Origin: Gammaproteobacteria bacterium
Lineage (GTDB): Bacteria; Pseudomonadota; Gammaproteobacteria; Nitrosococcales; Methylophagaceae
Direction: 5' to 3'
Length of the DNA stretch: 64,000 nt
NCBI GenBank assembly: GCA_014859375.1
Contig: JACUUH010000003.1
Location: forward strand, 32,394-96,393
Part shown: positions 9,284 through 17,683 of the stretch, piece by piece
Layout of the letters: every line of letters starts with the position of its first letter
Numbering within the stretch: the stretch's first letter is position 1
Notes under the pieces: model-generated
What the model saw: the letters and a program-made list of their open reading frames with translations, nothing else
Told to the model about the DNA's origin: nothing
Database searches by the model: none
Translations under genes and position numbers: made by a program

Positions 9284-9667
9284 ATGACTATAGAAAAAAA
9301 TAATGACATTTCTGTTGATGTGAAAGCGACCTATCTTGAGCAAGAATCAGAGCCTGCAAAGTCACGGTATTTGTTTTCCTACACCATCACAATTAAAAAT
9401 AGTGGTCTGATATCAGCTCGACTATTATCACGTTATTGGAAAATAACAGGAGGTGACGGTCATGAACAAGAAGTTGAAGGTTATGGTGTTGTTGGGGTTC
9501 ATCCTTATTTAACTCATGACCAGGAGTTCACCTACACCAGTGCGGCAATGCTGGACACACCGGTGGGTATGATGCAAGGACACTATTTGATGGTGACGGA
9601 TGATGGTGAGCGTTTTGAAGTTGATATTCCTGCTTTTACTTTAGCTGTTCCTCAAAGATTGCATTAA
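9284..9667 (+). CDS. apaG: ApaG domain protein
   Basis: A 127-residue protein of the ApaG family, a single fibronectin-III-like beta sandwich. Recognisable segments are YLFSYTITIKNSG (about 29-41), ARLLSRYWKITGGDG (about 46-60) and the terminal GHYLMVTDDGERFEVDIPAF. In Salmonella, ApaG (CorD) was linked to Co2+/Mg2+ handling, and it often accompanies apaH; apaH is not here. It follows glk by 7 bases and precedes the YjdF-like gene by 2, so these four genes look like one operon. Confidence 0.93.
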   Translation: MTIEKNNDISVDVKATYLEQESEPAKSRYLFSYTITIKNSGLISARLLSRYWKITGGDGHEQEVEGYGVVGVHPYLTHDQEFTYTSAAMLDTPVGMMQGHYLMVTDDGERFEVDIPAFTLAVPQRLH

Positions 9668-9669
9668 TC

Positions 9670-10284
9670 ATGTCGACGCGTAGCGAATTAAGAGCATGGT
9701 TTTTCTTGGTTCTATCGTTGTTAATTATTTCTGGCATTGATCCGGTTGCTGATCGCTTAACCTGGTTGTTAGAAACCTTCCCTACCATGATAGGTTTAGC
9801 AGTGTTGTTCAGATTTTATTCAACTTTTCCGCTGACGATACTGAGTTATCGATTGTTGGCGATATTTGGCCTTATTCTGATCATCGGTGGTTATTACACC
9901 TATGCTGAAAATCCATTGTTTAATTGGATTCAAGATCAATGGGACTTATCTCGAAATCATTATGATCGTTTAGGGCATTTTATGCAGGGTGTCGTACCAG
10001 CGATAGTTGGGCGAGAATTACTGTTAAGGACATCGCCTTTAAAGCCCGGCAAGTGGTTGTTTGCGATTGCCTGTGCGATCAGCTTATCGATTAGTGCATT
10101 TTATGAACTGATTGAGTGGTGGGTTGCGTTGATTAATAAAGAAGCTGCAGAAGCATTTCTTGGAACACAGGGCGATGACTGGGATACACAGTGGGATATG
10201 TTTTTAGCGCTGACTGGTAGTATCTTGGCGCAATTGAGTCTGCGAAGGTATCATGATAAACAACTTAAGGATTTGATTCGCTGA
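9670..10284 (+). CDS. DUF2238 / YjdF-family inner membrane protein
   Basis: Integral membrane protein of 204 residues with about six hydrophobic segments. The core RLGHFMQGVVPAIVGRELLLR (about residues 104-124) and FYELIEWW (about 142-149) are characteristic of the DUF2238 family (E. coli YjdF). C-terminal GTQGDDWDTQWDMFLALTGS is also typical. Function unknown. Its last 20 bases overlap the 3' end of the convergent pentapeptide-repeat gene. Confidence 0.85.
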   Translation: MSTRSELRAWFFLVLSLLIISGIDPVADRLTWLLETFPTMIGLAVLFRFYSTFPLTILSYRLLAIFGLILIIGGYYTYAENPLFNWIQDQWDLSRNHYDRLGHFMQGVVPAIVGRELLLRTSPLKPGKWLFAIACAISLSISAFYELIEWWVALINKEAAEAFLGTQGDDWDTQWDMFLALTGSILAQLSLRRYHDKQLKDLIR

Positions 10285-11158
10285 CAACAATACAGTGATC
10301 AATTGAGTTAATTGCACATAATTGACCATTGGTCCAAATAGCATTATCAAAACGTGTATTTTTAAAAATACTACCGCCAATATTGGCATTACGCAGATCG
10401 GCAAATGATAGATCTGCATCAGTTAGATCAGCATTACTTAAATCAGATTGTTTTAAATTAGCACCCAGCAATAATGCGTTTTGAAGTTGGCTATAGCTGA
10501 GATTGGTAAAACGTAAATCAGCATAGGCCAGATCAGCACCATTGAGTTTGCTGTTCATTAAATTAGAGCCAATAAGTTGGCTGTTGCGTAATTGCATTGC
10601 TGTTAAATTTTTATTGTGAAGATCAATCTTCGGTTTTAAACAATTATTCCAATTAACTTCTGGTGCAGCTGGAGTAGTGCAATTGGGCAAAGGTGTCGGA
10701 AGCTGGCTAGGATAGATAAGTGCTAATACAATTGCCGCACCCAATATAGAAAATGTTGCAACCATAGGCCAAAAAATACGCTGTTTTTGATGCCGTAGTT
10801 TTTGCATTGAAAGCGTATGTAATCGCCTATGTTCTATTTCTTGATCTGATTCTTCACAGCGACGCTCTTTTTGTTGACGTTTAATTGCAATTTCAGCGCT
10901 TTGTGTTGTGGTTTCACGTCGATCGAAGCCATTACGTTCATCAAGTTGTTTCTTAGTTTTTACATGTTGTTCACCATTATGTGGAGAATGTAATTCGGGT
11001 ACATTTAAGATAGCTTGCCAGTGAGTTTGATTTTGACTGATTTCATCAGTCATGCGTAGACGACCAAGCGTTAGAGTATTGGTAATAATCGCGCTGGTGA
11101 AAGGACCTTTAATGACACCGTTTTTGCGGGTGTACCAGAGTATTTGTTTGTTTTCCAT
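10265..11158 (-). CDS. Membrane-anchored pentapeptide-repeat protein with an N-terminal GYF_2-like domain
   Basis: 297 residues in four parts. Residues 5-55 (LWYTRKNGVIKGPF...) resemble the GYF_2/DUF4339 domain, a small protein-interaction module. Residues 65-128 are strongly charged, with two basic-rich ERNGFDRRE and QQKERRCEE patches. Residues 129-149 form one membrane helix. Residues 175-275 are about 20 pentapeptide repeats of the A(D/N)LXX type (e.g. GADLAYADLRFTNL), which fold as a right-handed beta helix. With a cytoplasmic N-terminus, the helix would be periplasmic; Cys160, Cys173, Cys281 and Cys289 flank it and could form disulfides. It sits opposite fliK and shares 20 bases with the YjdF-like gene end. 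No function can be assigned. Confidence 0.75.
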   Translation of the reverse strand: MENKQILWYTRKNGVIKGPFTSAIITNTLTLGRLRMTDEISQNQTHWQAILNVPELHSPHNGEQHVKTKKQLDERNGFDRRETTTQSAEIAIKRQQKERRCEESDQEIEHRRLHTLSMQKLRHQKQRIFWPMVATFSILGAAIVLALIYPSQLPTPLPNCTTPAAPEVNWNNCLKPKIDLHNKNLTAMQLRNSQLIGSNLMNSKLNGADLAYADLRFTNLSYSQLQNALLLGANLKQSDLSNADLTDADLSFADLRNANIGGSIFKNTRFDNAIWTNGQLCAINSIDHCIVVSESNP

Positions 11159-11231
11159 TAGCCATTGTCTAACTTAATCACATGCTTGCTATACTAACAC
11201 TGTAACTTCTTTATGTGGGCTGAAATTTATC

Positions 11232-12815
11232 GTGATTATTCAGCAATCTGCTCAAACTGCTATTGGCATCATTCAAGATAGTCCCAAGCAATTGCTTGCT
11301 GATTTAACAGTTGGACAACGTTTAGAGGCTGTTATTATCAAATCGGCCTTGGCAGCGGAACGTGTTCAAATTCGACTGGCGGATAGTGTGTTAAACATTC
11401 GTACTCCTCAGGCATTGCAAAGTGGGCAAACAATTAAACTTGAGGTTGTGCTCGAACATGGCAAACCTGCGTTAAAGTTTATAGCGGCTGATCCCATTGT
11501 TAAGGCAACTGACGCTTTGGCAAAGGCACAATCTAATTTGATTGATATGATTAAAATTGGTCAGCAACTGCCGGTGGAGGTGGTTAATATACTGGCTGAT
11601 AATAAAATACTGGTTCGGGCAGCATTAAATCAGCTTAAACAAGCCATTGAAGTTGATGTTTCACGGCTACTGAAGCAGTATAAAGTGGGTGATAAAGCTA
11701 CGTTAGAAGTGGCTGGTCTTAAACCGTTACAGATCTATATTCAGCCTGATAACATTGCAAATAAACAGTATATTATCGCAGACAAAATACAGCAGCTAGT
11801 CAGGCAACAGGGTGTTAAACCAAATTTAAGCCAGTTGATTGCGGCCTCTCAACAAGAACATGTTCCAGAGCCAGTAAAACGTGAAATTCAATCGTTGTTG
11901 CGTCATACATTAGATAAATCAGCTTTGACCGAGGGCCATGCATTTAAGCAAGCGTTGATTAACTCGGGTGTTTTTACAGAAAAACAATTAATGTCAGATC
12001 CTGTAACAATCAAGCAAGACTTTAAAGCCAATATTATCAAGCTGATGGTGGTGCTTAAAACAGTGATTGATCAAGGAAATCTTGCAAACAATGATGAGCT
12101 AAGAAGCCTACTTAACAAGCTACCAGCTCAAGTTCAATCTGCTTTGGCTTCAACAGGTCGAACTCCGCAACAATTACTTAGTGTTTTATTATCGGCCAAT
12201 CGATTACCGACAGAAACATCATTGTCTCCTCCAGTTTCACCCATTATTTCCGATCCTAAACAGGCTGTTTTACTTACTCAGTTAATGACGGCGAGTTTAA
12301 ATAAGCAACTAGAGACTACGATCAGCCAACTTCAAATGCTGATGAAGGATATGGTAGCTGTTCATAATAAATTGCAACTTAATCAATTAGCGATGTTAAA
12401 AGAGCCTGATTCAACAGCGACCACAACACCAGCAAGTTGGTTATTTGATCTACCTATCAAAGATAAGCAAAATCTGGATTTAGTGCAGCTTAAAATTGAT
12501 CGAGACAACGATCATCGGCAATCTGAGCAGCAAGGTGAGGATATCTGGAATGTTAAGCTACGTTTAGACACGCAAAACCTTGGTCCTGTAGAGGCAACAT
12601 TAACCCTAGATCAACAAGACTTAAAGATTGTGTTACGAGCAGAAAGGGCCAGCAGTGCAGTATTACTGGAACAGAATCTCCCACTCCTGCAACAGGCACT
12701 CGTTAAAATGGACCTTACTATTTCGCATATAAGTTGCAGTTGTGGTGAGATTTCACCACGGTCATTAACTGAGAGTGCAATCCAGTCATCCTCTTTATTG
12801 GATGTATCAGTATGA
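11232..12815 (+). CDS. fliK: FliK-like flagellar hook-length control protein
   Basis: A 527-residue protein starting at GTG. The C-terminal part (about 425-505: WNVKLRLDTQNLGPVEATLTLD..., LPLLQQALVKMDLTISHISC) is the FliK/Flg_hook domain that triggers the export-specificity switch when the hook reaches its length. The rest is low-complexity and rich in Gln, Leu and Lys, as expected for a molecular ruler. It overlaps the next gene by four bases (ATGA). In Pseudomonas-type operons a fliK normally lies upstream of fliL; here it is plus strand, separated from the minus-strand flagellar block by a signalling gene. It could be a second FliK paralogue. Confidence 0.8.
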   Translation: MIIQQSAQTAIGIIQDSPKQLLADLTVGQRLEAVIIKSALAAERVQIRLADSVLNIRTPQALQSGQTIKLEVVLEHGKPALKFIAADPIVKATDALAKAQSNLIDMIKIGQQLPVEVVNILADNKILVRAALNQLKQAIEVDVSRLLKQYKVGDKATLEVAGLKPLQIYIQPDNIANKQYIIADKIQQLVRQQGVKPNLSQLIAASQQEHVPEPVKREIQSLLRHTLDKSALTEGHAFKQALINSGVFTEKQLMSDPVTIKQDFKANIIKLMVVLKTVIDQGNLANNDELRSLLNKLPAQVQSALASTGRTPQQLLSVLLSANRLPTETSLSPPVSPIISDPKQAVLLTQLMTASLNKQLETTISQLQMLMKDMVAVHNKLQLNQLAMLKEPDSTATTTPASWLFDLPIKDKQNLDLVQLKIDRDNDHRQSEQQGEDIWNVKLRLDTQNLGPVEATLTLDQQDLKIVLRAERASSAVLLEQNLPLLQQALVKMDLTISHISCSCGEISPRSLTESAIQSSSLLDVSV

Positions 12816-13099
12816 CTAATGATGAACCATTAAAAGCGATTGCCCTGCAATATGATGGTGAAAATGCACCGATAGTAACAGCGGCAGGTGAGGGTGCTAT
12901 TGCCAAAGAAATCATACGAATTGCCAAGGAACATGGTGTTCCGTTACGTGAAGATGCCTCTTTAGCCGCATTATTAAGTGATTTGGATTTGGGTGATGAA
13001 ATTCCTGAACATCTCTATCGAATCATTGCCGAAGTGATAGCGTATGCTTACCTGATTTCAGGTAAAGTCCCTGTTATTCAACAAAAAAATAAATCCTAA
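12812..13099 (+). CDS. FlhB C-terminal-domain-like protein (EscU/YscU family), FlhX type
   Basis: 95 residues matching only the cytoplasmic C-terminal domain of FlhB/YscU: KAIALQYDGENAPIVTAAGEG, IAKEIIRIAKEHGVPLREDASLAALLSDLDLGDEIP, then LYRIIAEVIAYAYLISG. The autocleaved NPTH motif of full FlhB is absent, as in other short paralogues. Such proteins can stand in for the cleaved FlhB C-terminus during substrate switching. It is translationally coupled to fliK (4-base overlap), which suits a joint role in hook-length control, while the full flhB is at 28493-29626. Confidence 0.85.
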   Translation: MTNDEPLKAIALQYDGENAPIVTAAGEGAIAKEIIRIAKEHGVPLREDASLAALLSDLDLGDEIPEHLYRIIAEVIAYAYLISGKVPVIQQKNKS

Positions 13100-13264
13100 T
13101 CATTCAATTATCGAAGCTAACTTTGCTGTCGCAAGTAGTGTCAAAAATACAACACTTTATAAGTTGCATTATAAAAAATGCATTAAGTATTGATTTTAAT
13201 AAATAAAACGGATATTGTCTTTTGTAGCTAAACGTGACGTTAGTAATAATAGTGAACGAGAACC

Positions 13265-15109
13265 GTGACGATAATTGACGCAAAACAGTTTGAACACCCA
13301 TTTGGTGTTTCAGATATACAACAAGGCGATCCCCTGATCGGTTCGACGATTGATCTGTTGCTACATTCGAAAATTATTATTGCTGGTGCCAAAGAATCTG
13401 ATGTTGCGTTTATGAAAACAATGCTTCAAATCAGTGGCTTTACCACTATTTTATCGGCACATTCCGGTGAGGGTGTCATGGATCATCTTCGACATGGTAT
13501 CCAAGATGAGTTGTGCGATGTCGATCTGGTTATTCTTGATAGAAATTTGACTGACATTAATGCCCAATCATTAAGAACGATTATGGACAGATTTGATGAA
13601 TGGCGATTGATTCCTATTATTTCTCTTACCCAGGAATCGCAGTGGGATCATGCTCAAGCCCTAACCGATCTAGGTCACGGTGTGACAACCTTACTTTATA
13701 ACCCACTCACTGCGGAATCCTTTCCACCATCGGTCATGACTGCACTTGCAGTTAAAAAAGAACGCGATAAAACATTTCAACAGCAGCAACAGCTAAAAGA
13801 TGAAGTTGCCCGTTTAAAAATGATGGAAGCGCGTTTGCAGTTTTCGGTTGAACATGATGATTTAACAGGCTTATCTAATCGCCGAAAACTTGAACAAGCA
13901 CTGGATATTAGTTTAATTCAAGTCCGTAATTTTGGTGTAAATGGGGTCTTGCTTTATGTCGATCTTGATCGTTTTAAAGTGCTCAATGATGCCGAAGGTC
14001 ATGTTGTTGGTGACTCGTTATTAGTCCAGATTTCAAATACATTTCGCGGTTTCTTTTCACCACAAGATACCTTGGTTCGAATTGGTTCAGATGAATTTGC
14101 AATCTTGATTGATAATATTGATGGTAGCCAAGCAATTAAAAAAGCGGAAGAGTTACGTTTTATGCTTGATGGCTATAGCTTTGAGCATATGGGTAATCAA
14201 TATCATTTATCAGCGAGTATCGGGGTTAAAATTATCTCGTCAGATAGTAATAAGCTCATGGCCGGTGACATTTTAGCGCATGCCAATCAAGCCTGTTACA
14301 CCGCTAAAAAACGTGGTCGCAATCGTGTTCATATTTACAGTGCTGAAGACCGTGAGATGGATATCTTACGTCATAGTGTGCAATGGGCTCCTCGCATTAG
14401 ATCGGCATTGAAACAAGAAGATTTTCTATTAGAATTTCAACCGATTTATGCTGTTGCAAGCAATGACATTAGACATTATGAATGTTTAATTCGAATGCGT
14501 GGCGAAGATAAAATAATGTATTATCCAAATGATTTCATTCCCGTTGCTGAAGCGATGGGCTTGATTCAACAAATAGACTTGTGGGTAGTCAATCATGTGT
14601 TTGATTTATTGCGTTCTATGCCGACACATTTATCTTTTACGATAAATTTATCAGGTAATATTTTCCTTGATCACAAGCTGTATCCACTGGTAGAAACAAA
14701 GCTTGCTCAAACAGGTGTCGATCCAGCAAGAATCGTGTTTGAAATTACCGAAACATCGGCAATATCTAATTTTGAGCAAACTAAAGTCATGGTTAAGAAG
14801 CTTCGATCTTTAGGTTGTCGCTTTGCACTAGATGATTTTGGGGCAGGCTTTAATTCATATAGCTATCTTAAACATTTTCCAGTCGATATATTGAAGATAG
14901 ACGGTGGTTTTATTATCGATTTAGAAAGTGATCCGGTTGATCAACTATTGGTGAAATCAATGATTGATATTGCCCATAGTCTTGGTAAAAAAACAGTCGC
15001 AGAATATGTTGAGAATCAAAGTACGATGGATCTGTTAAAAGAATTTGGCATCGACTATATTCAGGGATTCCTGGTCGGTAAACCTAAAGTTAAGTTACTT
15101 GATGACTAA
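13265..15109 (+). CDS. Pseudo-receiver-GGDEF-EAL protein, likely c-di-GMP phosphodiesterase
   Basis: 614 residues. Residues 35-160 form a receiver-like domain with an Asp at the phosphorylation position (VILDRN, D92), but without the acidic pair near the N-terminus and with Asn146 where the conserved Lys-Pro normally lies. A coiled coil (about 165-195) leads to a GGDEF domain (about 197-360) whose motif reads GSDEF (274-278); the inhibitory RxxD site reads SPQD. The EAL domain (about 375-610) keeps its essentials: ECL in place of EAL, INLSG, EITET, DDFGAG, the Lys in ILKIDGGF, and QGF. Expected activity is c-di-GMP hydrolysis with the GGDEF domain regulatory. Its stop overlaps the convergent DUF2802 stop. 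Confidence 0.88.
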   Translation: MTIIDAKQFEHPFGVSDIQQGDPLIGSTIDLLLHSKIIIAGAKESDVAFMKTMLQISGFTTILSAHSGEGVMDHLRHGIQDELCDVDLVILDRNLTDINAQSLRTIMDRFDEWRLIPIISLTQESQWDHAQALTDLGHGVTTLLYNPLTAESFPPSVMTALAVKKERDKTFQQQQQLKDEVARLKMMEARLQFSVEHDDLTGLSNRRKLEQALDISLIQVRNFGVNGVLLYVDLDRFKVLNDAEGHVVGDSLLVQISNTFRGFFSPQDTLVRIGSDEFAILIDNIDGSQAIKKAEELRFMLDGYSFEHMGNQYHLSASIGVKIISSDSNKLMAGDILAHANQACYTAKKRGRNRVHIYSAEDREMDILRHSVQWAPRIRSALKQEDFLLEFQPIYAVASNDIRHYECLIRMRGEDKIMYYPNDFIPVAEAMGLIQQIDLWVVNHVFDLLRSMPTHLSFTINLSGNIFLDHKLYPLVETKLAQTGVDPARIVFEITETSAISNFEQTKVMVKKLRSLGCRFALDDFGAGFNSYSYLKHFPVDILKIDGGFIIDLESDPVDQLLVKSMIDIAHSLGKKTVAEYVENQSTMDLLKEFGIDYIQGFLVGKPKVKLLDD

Positions 15110-15495
15110 TGTAGTTCTTGTTTGGTGCTTTGCTGATGTGTGCCATGGATACGACTAATCAAATGGGCCTCTTCATCACTTAAATTACAGTTATCGATCA
15201 GTTGATGAATAGCTACGCCTTTTTTTGCTAAACGAATTGCATGGTCATAACCAGGCTGTGGTGATAAACCTAAATCCAGAGTATTTTGATGTTCTTTTAA
15301 GTATGACAGTGTTTGTTCAAAACGAATGATACGTTCATCTGTTCCTACTGCACCAGCACATAAGATCGATAATTGGTTTTGTAAACCGGCAATTTTTTCT
15401 GTTTGTTGCAAGTTTAGTTTAAATAATCGGTAACAGGCACTGGCAACAAGCAATGCCATAAAAACACCTACACCAGCCATGATAAGTGATGTCAT
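15106..15495 (-). CDS. DUF2802 protein at the end of the chemotaxis operon
   Basis: 129 residues: one N-terminal membrane helix (about 4-24), a coiled-coil stretch (about 30-70) and a C-terminal helical part, GLSPQPGYDHAIRLAKKGVAIHQLIDNCNLSDEEAHLISRIHG in character, which is the DUF2802 signature. DUF2802 genes regularly follow cheW in polar-flagellate gammaproteobacteria. The C-terminal segment looks like a short helix-turn-helix but has no proven role. AAGGAG lies 9 bases before the ATG. Confidence 0.85.
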   Translation of the reverse strand: MTSLIMAGVGVFMALLVASACYRLFKLNLQQTEKIAGLQNQLSILCAGAVGTDERIIRFEQTLSYLKEHQNTLDLGLSPQPGYDHAIRLAKKGVAIHQLIDNCNLSDEEAHLISRIHGTHQQSTKQELH

Positions 15496-15522
15496 AGTTT
15501 TAGCTCCTTTGTTATCGAATAA

Positions 15523-15699
15523 TTAAACGTATTCATCAAATAATCCTTGATGCTGTCTATCTTTTGGCTCATTTTGTTGTGTTGTACCTTGTTCTGATTT
15601 GTTCTTATTTTTTTCCGAGTGACGTCTTTTATCATCCGGTGGTGGATTAACTGGCAGAGAAGGAGATAGCGGCTGTGTGGGAACAATATCTTCTGCCAT
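15523..15699 (-). CDS. Small acidic/basic-patch protein between cheW and DUF2802
   Basis: 58 residues: begins MAEDIVPTQPLSPSLPVNPP, then a Lys/Arg/Gln-rich middle (DDKRRHSEKNKNK) and ends QHQGLFDEYV. It fills the gap between cheW (12 bases upstream) and DUF2802 on the operon strand. A longer overlapping frame exists (start 15707) but it would run into DUF2802 and has an unlikely composition. Pro-rich N-terminus, polar centre and a short aromatic-acidic C-terminal tail suggest a disordered protein with a terminal binding peptide. From memory, similar small proteins ending in an acidic-aromatic tail occur at this spot in related operons. No function assigned. Confidence 0.7.
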   Translation of the reverse strand: MAEDIVPTQPLSPSLPVNPPPDDKRRHSEKNKNKSEQGTTQQNEPKDRQHQGLFDEYV

Positions 15700-15711
15700 A
15701 ACATCACATAC

Positions 15712-16188
15712 CTAAAAACTTGAAAAATCAGACATCTCTTCTTCGGTTAAAAACTTATCGACATCAACAAGAATGAGTAGCTTGTCATCTTGACTACTTA
15801 CACCCTGAATAAACCGTGAACCATCATCATTACTGACATTCGGTGCTGTTTCAATTTGAGATTGATGCAGATAAACCACTTCAGCAACACTATCTACCAA
15901 CATGCCGATGACATTACCATCGACTTCTGCAACGATAATTCTAGCCATATCGTCTGGTTGTTTCGAACTCAAACCAAAGCGACGGCGGGTATCAATAACG
16001 GTAACAACATTGCCACGAAGATTAATGATCCCTAATACATAGTCAGGGGCTCCTGGTACCGGAGCTATTTCTGTTATACGAAGTACCTCTTGTACTTGCA
16101 TTACATTCATACCGTAGGTTTCGTCTTCTAACTGAAATGTGACCCATTGCAATATAGGATCATTCGCTAATTTATTTTCTTCGCTCAT
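15712..16188 (-). CDS. cheW: Chemotaxis coupling protein CheW
   Basis: Links chemoreceptors to CheA. 158 residues from the ATG at 16188, which is preceded by AGGA at good spacing and gives MSEENKLANDPILQWVTFQL; an ATG seven codons further up is possible but less likely. The single CheW domain shows YGMNVMQVQEVLR, PDYVLGIINLRGNVVTVIDTRRRFG and VAEVDGNVIGMLVDSVAEVV, with a C-terminal KLLILVDVDKFL. It follows the ParP-like CheW protein by about 100 bases. Confidence 0.95.
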   Translation of the reverse strand: MSEENKLANDPILQWVTFQLEDETYGMNVMQVQEVLRITEIAPVPGAPDYVLGIINLRGNVVTVIDTRRRFGLSSKQPDDMARIIVAEVDGNVIGMLVDSVAEVVYLHQSQIETAPNVSNDDGSRFIQGVSSQDDKLLILVDVDKFLTEEEMSDFSSF

Positions 16189-16290
16189 TATTTTTGTCCT
16201 AAATATCACCTAGATAATGAAGTGATTATTGTCAATTTGTTGTCAGTAATAGTTACTAAAAATAAATGCATAATTGATGCCACTGTTTGA

Positions 16291-16893
16291 TTATGGTGTC
16301 TGTGCTAATTGTTTAGACAGCATCGTTACGTTAAGAATACTACACATTTGCTTGAGTGCAGTACCTGCTAACCAAGAGCGACTACCAAGCTGTTTTCGCC
16401 ATTTCACATCATCTGGAGATAGTGTTATGACTTCAAGAATAGTATTACAGCTTAATCCCCAGTTATGATTATCGATAAGAATAATGTATTTTGGAGGGAT
16501 ATGTGCGTGATTAAACCCTCCTGGCATGATGATATGAGCTGTATCTACTACTTGTGCTCTATATTCTTGATGTTGATACAGTCCGAGATACCATGCTGGT
16601 TTGCCTGGCAGTTTAGGTAACTTGGTTTCAGGATAGCTAAATATGCCATTTAATTGATGCAATGGCAGCGCCAATTTTAAGCCTTGAACCTCAAACAAAA
16701 GCGCTTGAAATGGACTTTGTCGCCAATCTTTAGAAGCATCTTGTGTAATAACAACTTTATTGGGTTGATCCAACGTGTGTTGGATTGCAGGTTCATCACT
16801 GATCAGTACTTCCAGTGAGCTGGTCAACATATCGTTCATATAGAGCGATAAAGCATCTTGTTGGTCAACTATAGGCGATGGTGGCTTAGACAT
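16291..16893 (-). CDS. parP: CheW-domain protein, ParP-like
   Basis: 200 residues: an N-terminal region (about 1-60) without clear fold, then one CheW-like domain (FEVQGLKLALPLHQLNGIFSYPE, KPAWYLGLYQHQEYRAQVVDTAHIIMP, IILIDNHNWGLSCNTILEV). In Vibrio, ParP lies directly after parC, tethers CheA and receptor arrays to the pole and protects them from dissociation; the same order and overlap are found here (8-base overlap with the ParA-type gene). It is shorter in the N-terminal part than Vibrio ParP, so the symbol is by position and domain. Confidence 0.8.
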   Translation of the reverse strand: MSKPPSPIVDQQDALSLYMNDMLTSSLEVLISDEPAIQHTLDQPNKVVITQDASKDWRQSPFQALLFEVQGLKLALPLHQLNGIFSYPETKLPKLPGKPAWYLGLYQHQEYRAQVVDTAHIIMPGGFNHAHIPPKYIILIDNHNWGLSCNTILEVITLSPDDVKWRKQLGSRSWLAGTALKQMCSILNVTMLSKQLAQTP

Positions 16894-17683
16894 GGGGTAA
16901 TGATGTTATATCGTGTTGTTGAGTAAGTAATTGATCTAGCATTTTACTATATGCGAGTGAGCCGCGGGCACTTGGATTTAAGATCGGAAGCGGGATGCCA
17001 GCCTTACTTGCATCGCGGAACTGAGTATCAACAGGAATAACATCTTGCCATACACCGTCAGCATATTTATTTTTAAGACTGGCAAGTGTTTGAGTTGAGG
17101 CACGTGTGCGTTTATCAAACATCGTTGGCAAGATGAGATAAGGCAAGCCTTTACTACGTGAATGATTAATCATACCTAATGTATGTAACATTCTCTCTAA
17201 ACCCTTCAGTGCCAAAAACTCGGTTTGAACAGGAATGAGTAGTTGATCACATGCAGCCAAGGCATTAATCATCAACACTCCAAGCATAGGAGGACAGTCA
17301 ATCAAGACATTGGGAAAGCGATCTTTTAAGTGTTCCAGCGTCTTTTTTATGACAAGACCTTTACCCGCTTGTGCACCTAATTGCCGATCCAGCGTTGCCA
17401 TTGCCGTCGACGCCGGCAATAAATATAAATTTTCCTGATTGGTTCTTTTTAGAGTTTGAAAAATCGCACTATTTGGCGAATTATCCATTTTTTGAAATAA
17501 GGTATAAATACTTGATTCCAGTGTGTCTGGATCATAGCCAAAGTAGGTTGTTAATGAGCCATGTGGATCCATATCCAATATCAAGGTAGGTTTGCCTTGT
17601 GCTGCTAACAGGCTTGCGAGGCTAACAACCGTAGTCGTTTTACCAACACCACCTTTTTGATTCGCAACAGCCCATATTGTCAT
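16886..17683 (-). CDS. parC: ParA-type ATPase of the chemotaxis operon, ParC-like
   Basis: 265-residue MinD/ParA-family ATPase: deviant Walker A NQKGGVGKTTT (about 8-18), DMDPHGSLTTYFG (about 38-50) and DCPPMLGVLMINAL. Its place between motD and a CheW-like gene, rather than beside a parB gene, indicates ParC, which places chemotaxis arrays at the cell pole, not chromosome partition. The start overlaps the motD stop by four bases (ATGA). Confidence 0.85.
   Translation of the reverse strand: MTIWAVANQKGGVGKTTTVVSLASLLAAQGKPTLILDMDPHGSLTTYFGYDPDTLESSIYTLFQKMDNSPNSAIFQTLKRTNQENLYLLPASTAMATLDRQLGAQAGKGLVIKKTLEHLKDRFPNVLIDCPPMLGVLMINALAACDQLLIPVQTEFLALKGLERMLHTLGMINHSRSKGLPYLILPTMFDKRTRASTQTLASLKNKYADGVWQDVIPVDTQFRDASKAGIPLPILNPSARGSLAYSKMLDQLLTQQHDITSLPHV

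Noticed and set aside
15492..15707. 71-residue frame (MMLWQKILFPHSR...) between DUF2802 and cheW
   Set aside because: It runs into the DUF2802 start and has unlikely composition; the 58-residue frame at 15523-15699 fits the gap and operon better.
16886..17683. ParA-type gene as evidence for a plasmid or chromosome partition locus
   Set aside because: No parB or parS-like repeats nearby; position between motD and CheW-type genes identifies the chemotaxis ParC type.
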